The notes under the pieces are model-generated. The model saw only the letters and a list, made by a program, of their open reading frames with translations, had not been told where the DNA came from and did no database searches. The translations under genes and the position numbers were made by a program. Shown piece by piece: positions 51,547 to 60,965 of a DNA stretch of 64,000 bases. The DNA comes from Flavobacterium psychrotrophum (GTDB taxonomy: Bacteria; Bacteroidota; Bacteroidia; Flavobacteriales; Flavobacteriaceae). Each line of letters begins with the position of its first letter. Within the stretch, counting starts at the first letter, position 1. The stretch spans positions 3,100,001 to 3,164,000 of the forward strand of contig NZ_CP031557.1 in NCBI RefSeq assembly GCF_003403075.1. The letters run 5' to 3'.

Positions 51547-52992
51547 TTATTGTTTAATAAAGCGTGTAGTACCTGTTTTGCCATTTGCAGTGGTATTTAC
51601 CATGTAAACTCCGCTTTTAAGATCGCTTATACTAAGTGTAGCCGTTGTGTTATTTGGAGTAATATTAATTACCTGCTGGCCAAGCATATTATATACCTGA
51701 ACTTTAGTAACCACATCCTCTGCAGTTATGTTTAGCACATTGCTTGCAGGGTTAGGATAAACTGCTATTGCCTTTTTAACAACAGGTGCAACAGAAGCTG
51801 TTGCACGGCCTACGCGTGCAAAACCAAGTGCTGCTTCCTGGTTAGGGTTGGCATTTCTTCCTGTTACAGAGTAGCCATATTGTACATGAGATCCTGCTGC
51901 CGGTGTAGCGCTAATGCTAAAATCTTCGCCGGCAACAAGTGGAGCAGTTGTCATTTGAAGGTTACCAAAGTTTGCATCAAAAATTTTGATGAATGCAATA
52001 CCTGTATAACCGGCTGCAAGTGTATTGCTAATAGTATGGCCTTTGTATGTAAAAGCTGTACCGGCAAGATTATCGTCCTGTACATAAGTGTTACCTTCAA
52101 AAACGCGTGTGCCCACTTCGCCATTGTGCCAAACAGTTCCGGTAGGGTTTGTAGCTACCTCATTAGCATATTCATAAAAGTTAGGGTGCAGGTCTATAGT
52201 ATTGTCTCCTGTGTTTAAAACTGTTTTAAGATCGCTTACACCATACTCTTTACCCCCAATGTAGGTTGTACCATCAAGCTGGAAGAAGTTTGCATAAGCT
52301 ATTAGCGTAGAAGCAGTATCTACCTGTACTTCAGTTTCTGTAGGCTCTACGATTACGGGTTCATCTGCGGTAATAACAACATTACCTAATGTGCTCATGT
52401 TCTCAGGATTAGCAATTACTCCTTTTACAATAAAGCCGTATTCCAGGTGATTTGCATTAGCTGCAAGAGGTGCTGTATCATATGTTAGAGTAAAGTTTCC
52501 GGTAGAAGTTATTGGTATTTCTGCCTCACCTACAGGTGTATAATATGGTTCTACGTCCTGAACATAGGCCACTTTTATATATGCCTTTACAACATAAGCG
52601 CTGGATATTGTATAGCTGCTTACATTTCCGCTGAATACAACATTTTGGCCTAAAAGGTTATTTGCATCAACATGTGGCAACGCTTCTGCAACTTTAATAC
52701 CTTGTCCGTTAACAACCCAGTAAGCATCAGTAGCGTTATAAAGGTTGTAATTAGGATATAATGTAATAGTATTTGCCGTTGCATTAGTCTCTGCTTTTAA
52801 TTCTGCAAATCCCCAACCGCTAGACCACTGGTAGGCATTGGCAAGATCATAAACATTCATAGACCCAATCCAGTTTGCACTTGCATCTACACTAACATTA
52901 GTTTGTGAATATGATGTAAGCCCGGCCAAAGCAAGGCCAAATAATGAAGCTCTTTTAACAAGCTTATTGTTAAGTAGTTTTTCAAATTTCAT
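51547..52992 (-). CDS. secreted protein with type IX C-terminal sorting domain
   Basis: 481 residues. Signal peptide (LFGLALAGLTSYSQ). Two similar halves precede the C-terminal type A sorting domain (VAVYPNPASNVLNITA, then VQVYNMLGQQVINITP and LKSGVYMVNT). Each half repeats patterns like NxIxLxPNxYxY and HxxYGxxVxG(x)xANP, so it looks duplicated. No catalytic motif is recognised; a glycan-binding role next to the locus is inference. The gene has its own terminator and probably its own promoter. Confidence 0.8.
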   Translation of the reverse strand: MKFEKLLNNKLVKRASLFGLALAGLTSYSQTNVSVDASANWIGSMNVYDLANAYQWSSGWGFAELKAETNATANTITLYPNYNLYNATDAYWVVNGQGIKVAEALPHVDANNLLGQNVVFSGNVSSYTISSAYVVKAYIKVAYVQDVEPYYTPVGEAEIPITSTGNFTLTYDTAPLAANANHLEYGFIVKGVIANPENMSTLGNVVITADEPVIVEPTETEVQVDTASTLIAYANFFQLDGTTYIGGKEYGVSDLKTVLNTGDNTIDLHPNFYEYANEVATNPTGTVWHNGEVGTRVFEGNTYVQDDNLAGTAFTYKGHTISNTLAAGYTGIAFIKIFDANFGNLQMTTAPLVAGEDFSISATPAAGSHVQYGYSVTGRNANPNQEAALGFARVGRATASVAPVVKKAIAVYPNPASNVLNITAEDVVTKVQVYNMLGQQVINITPNNTTATLSISDLKSGVYMVNTTANGKTGTTRFIKQ

Positions 52993-53567
52993 AAAATTTA
53001 TATTAAGGTTCGTATTGTAAAAGTATACAAATCACGAAAACGATGTAATAAATAATCAGATATACAAACTATACAGCTTATTTACATTTTGTGTTTGATG
53101 TTATGTAGATTTAAAACCCTTTATTTTAAAGGCGTTAATGAATATTATGACAATTGAAAACAAACGTTGTAGTCAGTTATTTGTATAGGCTTTGTATAGG
53201 TAAATTTAAGACAAATATAAATTTGATGTGGTCTTCCATACACTGCAACAATTGCTAAAAGCATTTTTAATTACACTATTTTTTTAGAAACGTACAAATA
53301 TTTGGCATTGATGATTAAAACTGTTCATTGTAGTTGTACCAGCTGATTTTGAAATTAAACTATTATAAGCAACAAGCCAATTACAATTTCGAGAATTAAA
53401 TCAATATCGTACTAACTTTAATACATTACGACAAAACAATACACCAGTTATTCACTCATAACTATAAAGCTAATCGATACGGTAAATTTTGTAATTTCGT
53501 ACCAACATTTAATCCTATATATTTCACATTGAGAAGTATCAGGAATAGATTAAAATGAAAGCCGAAG
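52993..53567. other. intergenic region between the glycan locus and the monooxygenase cluster
   Basis: 575 bp with no supported gene. A possible minus-strand -7 element TATATTTG lies at 53212-53219, 220 bp upstream of the sorted-protein start. Otherwise only AT-rich sequence is seen. Confidence 0.5.
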
Positions 53568-55013
53568 GTGAATATAAATAATATAGTCTGGACTTTTTGC
53601 CCCGAATGCCGGGGACAAGGCAAGAAAAGCCGGGGATTAAGCAAAAAGGCGAGACTCCAGTATCAGGCAGCGCTTAATCAATTTGAAAAATCAAAAATCG
53701 AAGGTATTGCACCGGTTCGCCCAAAAGCGCATTTATACACTTGCGTGGCCTGTGCAGGATTGGGCATAATCAAAGCAGAAAGTTTTCCTTTACCAGACGT
53801 TACCAATTACCCGCACGTTGCTATTATAGGCGGCGGTATAGGAGGCGTGGCCCTGGCTGTAGCTTGCTTGCACCGCGGCATACCGTTTACACTCTATGAA
53901 CGGGATGATAACTTTAGCTCCCGCGCGCAGGGATACGGACTCACGCTACAGCAAGCCGGAAAAGCCATTGAAGCATTAGGCATTACTACTTTAAAAGACA
54001 AGGTAATTTCTACAAGACATGTAGTACATACTACAGATGGGAATGTTATAGGCGAATGGGGGCTTAGAAAGTGGCTGTCTCCTGATGCAGCAATACCATC
54101 AAAACGTTCTAATATGCATATTGCCCGGCAGTCATTGCGTATGGCGTTACTGGAACAACTGGGCGGACATAACGTAAAGTGGGGACACCAGTTGATCGAT
54201 TTTAAGAAATCTGAAGTTAACGACGAAATTATATTACACTTTGAAGCTAACGGTGTGACCTCAACAGCTAAAGCCGATCTTATAGTGGGAGCTGATGGCA
54301 TTCGCAGTACCGTGCGCAGGTTATTGATTGGTGAAAACAATACTCCCTTACGCTACCTGGATTGTATTGTTATTCTTGGTATTTGCCCGCTAAGCGCGCT
54401 CGAAGAACACAGTAGCCCATTACTTGACGTTGCAACCGTATTTCAAACCGCTAACGGGAATGAACGGATTTACATGATGCCTTACACATCAGATTCGGTA
54501 ATGTGGCAACTTAGCTTCCCGATGCCGGAAGATGAGGCCAAAGCACTGAGCGCACAGGGGGCTGTAGCACTTAAAGCGGAAGCCTGCCGAAGAACCCAAT
54601 GGCACGATCCAATTCCACAAATTTTAGCCGCAACCCCAGCTGCTCAGGTTTCAGGATATCCGGTTTATGACCGGGAATTACTTAGACCTGAACTATTGCA
54701 AAATGCTGCCGCTGCAACACTGCTTGGAGATGCTGCCCACCCTATGAGTCCATTTAAAGGACAGGGTGCAAACCAGGCATTGCTGGATGCGATGACGCTG
54801 GCATGCGAAATTACACGGGGATGCAGATCTGGCGAATGGAGAAAAACCGGAATAAGGGAAAGCGTACTAAATGCCTTTGAAGCTGAAATGTTAGAACGCA
54901 GTGCTGTTAAAGTTAAAGATTCTGCCGCTGCAGCGCAGTTTCTGCATTCAGAGGTTGTACTTCGGGAGGGCGACACACCCAGAGGAAGCTGCGTTAAGAA
55001 AAACAGCTTATAA
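53568..55013 (+). CDS. FAD-dependent monooxygenase with N-terminal CxxC zinc-ribbon-like domain
   Basis: 481 residues from a GTG at 53568 (MNINNIVWTFCPECRG); the next in-frame upstream codon is a stop. The first ~70 residues hold two CxxC pairs with a following GxG: CPECRGQGKK and CVACAGLGII, as in DnaJ-like zinc repeats. The rest is a PHBH-fold flavin monooxygenase: VAIIGGGIGGVALAVACLHR (dinucleotide site), ADLIVGADGIRSTVRR (DG motif) and TLLGDAAHPMSPFKGQGANQ (GD motif). Substrate unknown. The same N-terminal fusion occurs in other Bacteroidota copies as I recall. Confidence 0.88.
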   Translation: MNINNIVWTFCPECRGQGKKSRGLSKKARLQYQAALNQFEKSKIEGIAPVRPKAHLYTCVACAGLGIIKAESFPLPDVTNYPHVAIIGGGIGGVALAVACLHRGIPFTLYERDDNFSSRAQGYGLTLQQAGKAIEALGITTLKDKVISTRHVVHTTDGNVIGEWGLRKWLSPDAAIPSKRSNMHIARQSLRMALLEQLGGHNVKWGHQLIDFKKSEVNDEIILHFEANGVTSTAKADLIVGADGIRSTVRRLLIGENNTPLRYLDCIVILGICPLSALEEHSSPLLDVATVFQTANGNERIYMMPYTSDSVMWQLSFPMPEDEAKALSAQGAVALKAEACRRTQWHDPIPQILAATPAAQVSGYPVYDRELLRPELLQNAAAATLLGDAAHPMSPFKGQGANQALLDAMTLACEITRGCRSGEWRKTGIRESVLNAFEAEMLERSAVKVKDSAAAAQFLHSEVVLREGDTPRGSCVKKNSL

Positions 55014-55138
55014 CAAGGAATTAATATTCAAAATCTTAAACACTGATTCTCACAAACTATTGGTAAAAAAGTCGACAGGATAAAATAAAGCTTTACATTG
55101 ATATCATCTAACGAAGCATAAAATTTAAAAATATTGAC

Positions 55139-55486
55139 ATGGACAATAAGACTATTCTTGAAACAGCAAATATAGCTATCACTGCGGGTGACTATGAAGG
55201 TTTTTTGGCTTTTTGTACTGATGATACACAATGGACTTTTATAGGCGACCAAAAACTTGAAGGGAAGGAAGCGGTACGACTGTATATGGCTAAAGCATAT
55301 TCAGAGCCACCAAAATTTATGGTTGAAAACCTTATTGCTGAGGGTAATTTTGTTACGGCATTAGGAAAAATCAGCATGAAAGATGAAGCAGGTAAAATGA
55401 TTAATTATATGTATTGCGATGTCTGGAAATTTCGCGAAGGTAAAATGGCTGAATTAACAGCTTTTGTAATAGCATCAAAACCATAA
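55139..55486 (+). CDS. SnoaL-like (NTF2 fold) protein
   Basis: 115 residues with NTF2-like layout. Helices (TILETANIAITAGDYEGFLA) are followed by strands (FCTDDTQWTFIGDQKLEGKE and NFVTALGKISMKDEAG) ending VWKFREGKMAELTAFV. Such proteins may be small hydrolases, isomerases or ligand-binding proteins; no catalytic Asp/His pair can be assigned with confidence. It lies 125 bp after the monooxygenase and may share its transcript. Confidence 0.8.
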   Translation: MDNKTILETANIAITAGDYEGFLAFCTDDTQWTFIGDQKLEGKEAVRLYMAKAYSEPPKFMVENLIAEGNFVTALGKISMKDEAGKMINYMYCDVWKFREGKMAELTAFVIASKP

Positions 55487-55496
55487 TAAAAAATCA

Positions 55497-55525
55497 AACC
55501 TGTAAAATCGTTGACTTTACAGGTT
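55497..55525. terminator. hairpin between convergent genes
   Basis: AACCTGTAAA pairs with TTTACAGGTT. The minus strand shows a T-run after it, so it ends the MazG-like transcript; less convincing for the plus strand. Confidence 0.6.
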
Positions 55526-55566
55526 CCAGGCTGCATAGCAATACAAATTGGAATTAACCGGAAAAC

Positions 55567-55890
55567 TTATTCGCCAAATAATTGTTCTATCTTACCAAGA
55601 AATTTGTCTACCGCATCTTTAATATCAATACCAGACCGGTTTGCTAATACTATAAGCCACCATATGTTTTCTCCAAGCTTGTGCTCCAGCTCGTTTTGAG
55701 AATCGGCCTTAGGCCATCGTTGCTGTTGCGACATGATGTTCCTGCCTACAAGCCCGGCATCGGTAAGGTAAGCCAGCGCATCTTCTTCTACAGTCCATTC
55801 GCTGCCATGATGCAGTAATTCAAGCTTGTGGTATTTTTTTCGTAGTTCTAAAGAACGGTTTACAACCTCATCAAAATTATCTTTGCTCAT
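55567..55890 (-). CDS. MazG-like NTP-pyrophosphohydrolase-type protein
   Basis: 107 residues, all helical. Similar to the small MazG-like proteins with the acidic helix ENIWWLIVLANRSGIDIKDA and YHKLELLHHGSEWTVEEDAL. The family binds Mg2+ and hydrolyses nucleoside triphosphates, but the EExxE signature is degenerate here (ELEHKLGENIWWL), so activity is doubtful. Last gene of a minus-strand run with an SDR, AraC and NTF2 gene. Confidence 0.65.
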   Translation of the reverse strand: MSKDNFDEVVNRSLELRKKYHKLELLHHGSEWTVEEDALAYLTDAGLVGRNIMSQQQRWPKADSQNELEHKLGENIWWLIVLANRSGIDIKDAVDKFLGKIEQLFGE

Positions 55891-55902
55891 ATTTTCTGTT
55901 TG

Positions 55903-56238
55903 TTATATTAAGTCTGCTTTAATAAAAGATATTTTATCCTGTTTAAAGGCAATATCAAATGTCCCTCCTATTTCTCCTTCCGGAAAATCTCCGGTGAATT
56001 TAACTTCAACATGCACACTTTGAGCATTTGCAACCTCCAGGTGTACCAACTCAGTATTTGTATTATATCCTATAAAATAGCTCTCAAAATAGTTCCTTAT
56101 TCCCTCCTGCCCTATAAATTTTCGCCTTACAGATGAATCATCTAAAACGGCATCCGGCAAATAGTGGCTCAAATACTTTTCTGTATCAAATGCATTGCCT
56201 GCGGCAATCCACTCATTTATAAATATGTGTACGTTCAT
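55903..56238 (-). CDS. SnoaL-like (NTF2 fold) protein
   Basis: 111 residues; NTF2-like pattern (FINEWIAAGNAFDTEKYLSH, YLPDAVLDDSSVRRKFIGQE, GIRNYFESYFIGYNT). Start ATG at 56238, 12 bp before the MazG-like gene. It differs from the plus-strand NTF2 gene at 55139, so they are not recent duplicates. Substrate unknown. Confidence 0.75.
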   Translation of the reverse strand: MNVHIFINEWIAAGNAFDTEKYLSHYLPDAVLDDSSVRRKFIGQEGIRNYFESYFIGYNTNTELVHLEVANAQSVHVEVKFTGDFPEGEIGGTFDIAFKQDKISFIKADLI

Positions 56239-56268
56239 AATCTCTATTTGTAAAATTGCGCTGTTTTA

Positions 56269-57183
56269 TTAATTTTTTAAAACAGCTTCCCTAAACTGTA
56301 GCGGTGTAAGGCCGGTTTTACTTTTAAACAATTTATTTAATGACTGCGGATGCCCAAACCCTAAATGGTAGGCAACCTCTGCAATAGTTAACTGCTGTTT
56401 CACTAAATAATCTTTCGCCTTTTCCATCAATTTTTCATGGATAAACTGCTGTGTGTTTTGACCTGTAAGGCTACGAAGCAAATCGCTCAAGTAACGGGGC
56501 GTGAGTTTTAATTGCCCGGCTAAAAAACTTACAGAGGGCAGGCCATTAGCCATAGCATCTTCATTACTAAAATAATCGTCTAATATGGTTTCTAATTTAC
56601 CCAGTACATCGTTATTAATTACCTTGCGGGTTATAAATTGACGGTCATAAAAGCGGCTGGCATAATTTAGCAACAGTTCAATTTGAGAGATGATAACATC
56701 CTGGCTAAATTTATCGATACGCTCATCAAGCTCATCTTTTATAAGCTGGTAAACGCTCAATATGGTTGCCTTTTCTTTTTCTGAAAGATAAAGTGCTTCA
56801 GCAGCTGAGTACGTAAAAAAACCAAATTGTTTTATAGCTGTATTTAAAGAGTATCCCCTTAAAAAGTCCGGATGAATGTGCAGGGTCATGCCATCATAAT
56901 CAGCTTCCTCATCCTGCATTCGCAATAACTGCCCCGGCGCAATGAATGACATTCCGCCTTCCTCAAAATCATAATAACCCTGCCCGTACCGTAGCTTTCC
57001 TGAAAAAGTGGTTTTAAAAGACACCTTATAAAAATTAAGAATAATTCCCTGCTCAAAATCTTTAGGATCAAAGCTGGCCTCACCATAATTCATAATACTT
57101 ATTAACGGATGCGCAGGCGCGGGTTGTCCCATTGCTTTATGAAGCTGGGATAGCGAATTAAATACTACAGGTTGCTTTTTCAT
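56269..57183 (-). CDS. AraC-family transcriptional regulator
   Basis: 304 residues from the ATG at 57183 (MKKQPVVFNSLSQLHKAM); a TTG three codons upstream is the longer alternative. An N-terminal cupin-like sensing domain (FKTTFSGKLRYGQGYYDFEE) precedes the C-terminal two-helix AraC domain (SFLAGQLKLTPRYLSDLLRS, FIHEKLMEKAKDYLVKQQLT, VAYHLGFGHPQSLNKLF). It lies 11 bp after the SDR stop, so it probably regulates that gene as part of one operon. Confidence 0.9.
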   Translation of the reverse strand: MKKQPVVFNSLSQLHKAMGQPAPAHPLISIMNYGEASFDPKDFEQGIILNFYKVSFKTTFSGKLRYGQGYYDFEEGGMSFIAPGQLLRMQDEEADYDGMTLHIHPDFLRGYSLNTAIKQFGFFTYSAAEALYLSEKEKATILSVYQLIKDELDERIDKFSQDVIISQIELLLNYASRFYDRQFITRKVINNDVLGKLETILDDYFSNEDAMANGLPSVSFLAGQLKLTPRYLSDLLRSLTGQNTQQFIHEKLMEKAKDYLVKQQLTIAEVAYHLGFGHPQSLNKLFKSKTGLTPLQFREAVLKN

Positions 57184-57194
57184 CAGAAACAAAT

Positions 57195-58004
57195 TTAGTC
57201 AAATAAAAACTGTGCCCTTACGTTTTGTACCTGTGCTTCAGGTCCGTTTTTCAAACGTTCAGTATATAAAGCTATTGCATCTTTACCTGCGATGTACCGC
57301 AGCTGGTTTGACCCATCCGTAGCTGCATCAAAAATAACCTGTGCCACTTCTTGCGGCTTAGTATAGTTCGCAATTTGTTCTGCGCTATATCCTTCGCTTA
57401 CCTTTTCTACCAGTTTTGTATAAGCAGTATGCATGCCTCCCTGCAAAGATCGTCCTGCAAAATCGGTTTGCATACCGCCCGGAGCCACTACCTTCACCAT
57501 AATGCCAAACTGTGCCAGCTCGTGCGACAAGCCTTCTGAAAAGCCATCGACAGCAAATTTAGTGGCACTGTAAACAGAACAGGTTGGATAACTCAACAAG
57601 CCAAAAGATGAGGTTACATTAATAAACGTACCGGCTTTTCTTTCCCTGAAATAAGGCAGAAATGCCCTGGAAACATTTATTACCCCAAATAGATTTGTAT
57701 GGATTTGCGTACTGATCTGTTCATCGGTAAAAGACTCCAGTGGCCCAATCAGGCCATAGCCCGCATTATTAAGTACTACATCAACTTCATGATTGGTTAA
57801 TACACCTGCCACGGTTTCGCTAATCTGTTCAGGATTGGTAACATCCAGGCGCAGCACTGTTACATTTTTTAAATCATTAAGCTCTGTTTCTCTTTCGGGG
57901 TTGCGCATAGTGGCTATTACATTCCAGCCCCGTTGCTGAAATAGCTTTGCCGTTACTTTTCCTAATCCGGCAGAAGCCCCTGTAATAAAAATTGTCTTTT
58001 GCAT
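57195..58004 (-). CDS. SDR-family oxidoreductase
   Basis: 269 residues. ITGASAGLGKVTAKLFQQRG (TGxxxGxG), VVLNNAGYGLIGPL, Ser in NVTSSFGLLSYPTCS and Tyr/Lys in VYSATKFAVDGF. The C-terminus (ALYTERLKNGPEAQ) is of the SDR-type oxidoreductases in Flavobacteria with an AraC regulator next door. It is the paralogue of the partial SDR at the right edge (63687). First gene of a four-gene minus-strand run. Confidence 0.9.
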   Translation of the reverse strand: MQKTIFITGASAGLGKVTAKLFQQRGWNVIATMRNPERETELNDLKNVTVLRLDVTNPEQISETVAGVLTNHEVDVVLNNAGYGLIGPLESFTDEQISTQIHTNLFGVINVSRAFLPYFRERKAGTFINVTSSFGLLSYPTCSVYSATKFAVDGFSEGLSHELAQFGIMVKVVAPGGMQTDFAGRSLQGGMHTAYTKLVEKVSEGYSAEQIANYTKPQEVAQVIFDAATDGSNQLRYIAGKDAIALYTERLKNGPEAQVQNVRAQFLFD

Positions 58005-58123
58005 AGTATTGTTGTTTTGTATGATGCAAAATTCAGCCGTTATCCGGATTAAAAATTAACCGAAATGGTAAAAGGAGTAGCCGTAATTACGTGTCTACAT
58101 TATATGACGTAACAGATGAGAAC

Positions 58124-59089
58124 TTAATTTACAGAATATTGTTTAGGCTTCATACCGATGTGCTGCGCAAAAACCCTTGAAAAATGACTCAGGTTTGTAA
58201 AGCCCAGCCGGTAGCCCACCTCAGATACCGAAAGTCGTTTTTCTTTGAGCAGCAGTGCCGCTTCCTGCATGCGTGCTGACTGGTAATATTCAAACACCCC
58301 TTTGCCAAACGTTTGCTTAAAAAGCTTTCGTAATTTGGGTTCGCTCATGGAAGCTTGATTAGCAAGGGTAGCAATATTGGGCGGCACATTAATATGCGAC
58401 AATAAGTAGTCTTTAATTGCGTAAATAGCCTTAATATCATGTATGTGCATACCTTTGGTTGGTGTTGCCTCACGTTGCATGAGCAGGCTGAAAACATGGC
58501 ACAGCAGCTCTTCGCATTTTAGTTTACAGTAGTAGCTCTCTACACCTTCCGGTACAGGCGGATGCAGGATTTCTCCGGCGGTTTTTATCATTTCAGCCGA
58601 GATTGCCGTTTCAAACGCAAAGTATTCTTTAGCTTCTAAAATACTGACAACTACAGGATGGACCACATTACCAAAAAGCTTTTTAAGGTACTGCCTGGAA
58701 ACTGCGATACCAATACTCCTGAAAAATGTATTTGAAGGCATGGCAACTGCCGAAGATACGGCCTGTATACAAATAAGCACGCTGGCCTGCTCCGGTAATG
58801 GCTGCTTTTCTACCTGAACAGGAGATGGAAAAATTCCGCTTAAAAGAAAAATTACATCCTCCTCTCCTTCTGCTATCTCATTATTGCGCTCAAGCAGAAC
58901 TTCCTCATTAAGGTAATAATTGCGCACCATCATCCGCAGTTCATTATCTTCCCATGAAAATCCGGTTATAAACCCCTCTCCCCTGTCTTTAGGAATATGA
59001 TAATACCGTCCTTCTATGGTAGCGCCAATGGCTTTAGAAAACTCAAGCATAATACCTGTGCGGCCTTTATCTGTAACAGATATTTTCAT
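58124..59089 (-). CDS. AraC-family transcriptional regulator
   Basis: 321 residues. A long N-terminal sensing part (MLEFSKAIGATIEGRYYHIP onward) is followed by a C-terminal AraC domain: ATLANQASMSEPKLRKLFKQ, FEYYQSARMQEAALLLKEKR, VGYRLGFTNLSHFSRVFAQH. It is divergent from the FAD monooxygenase at 59171 with 81 bp between them, so it most likely controls that gene. Inducer unknown. Confidence 0.9.
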   Translation of the reverse strand: MKISVTDKGRTGIMLEFSKAIGATIEGRYYHIPKDRGEGFITGFSWEDNELRMMVRNYYLNEEVLLERNNEIAEGEEDVIFLLSGIFPSPVQVEKQPLPEQASVLICIQAVSSAVAMPSNTFFRSIGIAVSRQYLKKLFGNVVHPVVVSILEAKEYFAFETAISAEMIKTAGEILHPPVPEGVESYYCKLKCEELLCHVFSLLMQREATPTKGMHIHDIKAIYAIKDYLLSHINVPPNIATLANQASMSEPKLRKLFKQTFGKGVFEYYQSARMQEAALLLKEKRLSVSEVGYRLGFTNLSHFSRVFAQHIGMKPKQYSVN

Positions 59090-59140
59090 TTACGACTATT
59101 TTGTTATTACAAACGGTTATTTTACCTATAAAAGTAGTCA

Positions 59141-59148
59141 TAAATTTG
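59141..59148 (+). promoter_or_regulatory. -7 element of the TetX-like gene
   Basis: TAAATTTG lies 22 bp before the ATG at 59171, in the divergent spacer with the AraC gene. Confidence 0.5.
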
Positions 59149-59170
59149 TAAACATAAAACTAAGAAAGAT

Positions 59171-60337
59171 ATGTTATTAGACAATAAACAGGTGGCCATT
59201 ATAGGTGGTGGCCCCGGAGGGTTGATACTTGCAAGGCTATTACAGCAAAAAGGTGCGAATGTAAAAGTATATGAACGCGATACCGACCAGTATGTGCGCC
59301 AACAGGGTGCTACGCTCGATTTGCATCATGAAACAGGATTAAGGGCACTAAGGGAAGGTGGGCTTATAGAGGCCTTTAGAGAAAATTACAGGCCCGGTGC
59401 TGAGAGGGTAACCATTACAGATAACAATGCAGTAGTGCACTATACAGAGTTTGAGAACAACCCGCTTACAGATCTGGATGACGCCCACGCCCGCCCGGAA
59501 ATAGACCGTGGCCCCTTGCGCGACCTGCTCATAGCATCATTGCAGGACGGCACAATGGTATGGGATTCAAAATTTGCAGCGCTAAACAAAAATGGTAGTG
59601 GCTGGAACATACTTTTTGACAATGGAACCAGCGCTTATGCAGACCTGGTTATTGCCGCAGACGGTGCTAACTCTAAAGCAAGGAAATACATTACCGATAT
59701 TGAGCGCATTTATTCAGGCTTTACCATTATAGAAGGCAATATTTATAATGCCGAAAAAAATGCACCGCACTTATGGAAACTTACCAATGGCGGAAAAGTA
59801 TATGCTCACTGGAATGGTAAAGCTATAGTACTAAGTGCAAAGGGTGAGGGTTCGCTTTCATTCTACACCATTACCCGCGAAGCAGACAACTGGGTTACTG
59901 ATTCAGGCATTGATTTTACCAATAAAGAAAGTGTTTTTACCTGGTTTAAACAGCGTTTTAGCGACTGGGGTACTGCCTGGTATGAAATATTTGTAACTGA
60001 CGATTCTTATTTTGTTGCCCGTCCGCAATACTATTTTCCGCAAGACCAAACCTGGGAGAGCCTGACCAACCTGACCGTACTTGGCGATGCAGCACACCAA
60101 ACACCACCATCGGGTGATGGTGTAAACCAGGCTATGCTAGATGCAGTGCTACTTTGCGAGGCACTTTGTAACAGTAATTTTAATACTGTACAGGAGGCAA
60201 TTGCATTTTACGAAAAGGAAATGCTAAGCAGGGCATCGGCCATAACTGATGAGGCTATGGAGCAGGTAGAAAATATGCTCTCTGAAAACAATATTAAATT
60301 TATGCTTGATTTTTTTGCCCTGAACAGTCATGGTTAA
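59171..60337 (+). CDS. TetX-like FAD-dependent monooxygenase
   Basis: 388 residues, the size and layout of the TetX family. NKQVAIIGGGPGGLILARLL (dinucleotide), ATLDLHHETGLRALREGGL, RPEIDRGPLRDLLIASL (like TetX NPEINRNDLRAILLNSL), ADLVIAADGANSKARKYI and GDAAHQTPPSGDGVNQAML. At the substrate end, the segment corresponding to TetX GALHFGIS reads GSLSFYTI, so the key histidine is replaced. The sequence supports a family call, not tetracycline resistance. Divergent from an AraC regulator. Confidence 0.88.
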   Translation: MLLDNKQVAIIGGGPGGLILARLLQQKGANVKVYERDTDQYVRQQGATLDLHHETGLRALREGGLIEAFRENYRPGAERVTITDNNAVVHYTEFENNPLTDLDDAHARPEIDRGPLRDLLIASLQDGTMVWDSKFAALNKNGSGWNILFDNGTSAYADLVIAADGANSKARKYITDIERIYSGFTIIEGNIYNAEKNAPHLWKLTNGGKVYAHWNGKAIVLSAKGEGSLSFYTITREADNWVTDSGIDFTNKESVFTWFKQRFSDWGTAWYEIFVTDDSYFVARPQYYFPQDQTWESLTNLTVLGDAAHQTPPSGDGVNQAMLDAVLLCEALCNSNFNTVQEAIAFYEKEMLSRASAITDEAMEQVENMLSENNIKFMLDFFALNSHG

Positions 60338-60413
60338 CTAAAAAAAGTTGCTGTGAATTAACTTAAGTGAATTTTTCAAATGTTATTCCGGCGAAAATTT
60401 GCAGAAAAAAATC

Positions 60414-60908
60414 ATGGGACTTTCAAACTTAGGTATTTTTCACACTATTGTAGGCATTATTGCCATAATAGCCGGATTGGCATCATTTATTAAATTTGGT
60501 AAAATTGATTTAGCCAGGTTATCCGGTAAGGTATATTTTTACGGAACGATCGTTACATCGCTTACTGCACTGGGGTTTACAAAACACGGGCGCTTTAACC
60601 CCGGGCATATATTTTCTTTATTTATAGCCGCACTTGTTGTAATAGCTTTTATACTATCCTATCAAAAAAAAGGCAATATAAAAGCACGATATTTTGAGAA
60701 CCTGCAACTTTCGCTTAGCTTCTTTTTATCGTTGGTACCTACCGTTAATGAAACACTTACCCGCGTACCCATAGGCCATCCTGTGGCTAAAGACCCTAGT
60801 GATCCTGCTATAAAAACAACGTTGCTGGTGTTTTTTATTCTATTTATAGCCGGGTCAGTTTTTCAGTTTATAAAGCAGCGAAAAATAAATAACGGGCAAT
60901 TGTTGTAA
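60414..60908 (+). CDS. hypothetical four-helix membrane protein
   Basis: 164 residues from the ATG at 60414 (MGLSNLGIFHTIVGIIAIIA); the frame opens five codons earlier at a TTG. Four hydrophobic helices, with a conserved-looking loop TRVPIGHPVAKDPSDPAIKT before the last helix. Similar proteins accompany DoxX/DUF2306-type membrane genes in Bacteroidota, but I do not recognise the family with certainty. 76 bp after the TetX-like gene and probably on the same transcript. Confidence 0.65.
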   Translation: MGLSNLGIFHTIVGIIAIIAGLASFIKFGKIDLARLSGKVYFYGTIVTSLTALGFTKHGRFNPGHIFSLFIAALVVIAFILSYQKKGNIKARYFENLQLSLSFFLSLVPTVNETLTRVPIGHPVAKDPSDPAIKTTLLVFFILFIAGSVFQFIKQRKINNGQLL

Positions 60909-60965
60909 TATACCTCAACAGATAAGCATCCGGTAAAGAAATTATTATTTATTTTTATTCCTGAA

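Noticed and set aside
59171..60337. Tetracycline resistance gene
   Set aside because: Family match only; the substrate-site residues differ from TetX, so resistance cannot be stated from sequence.
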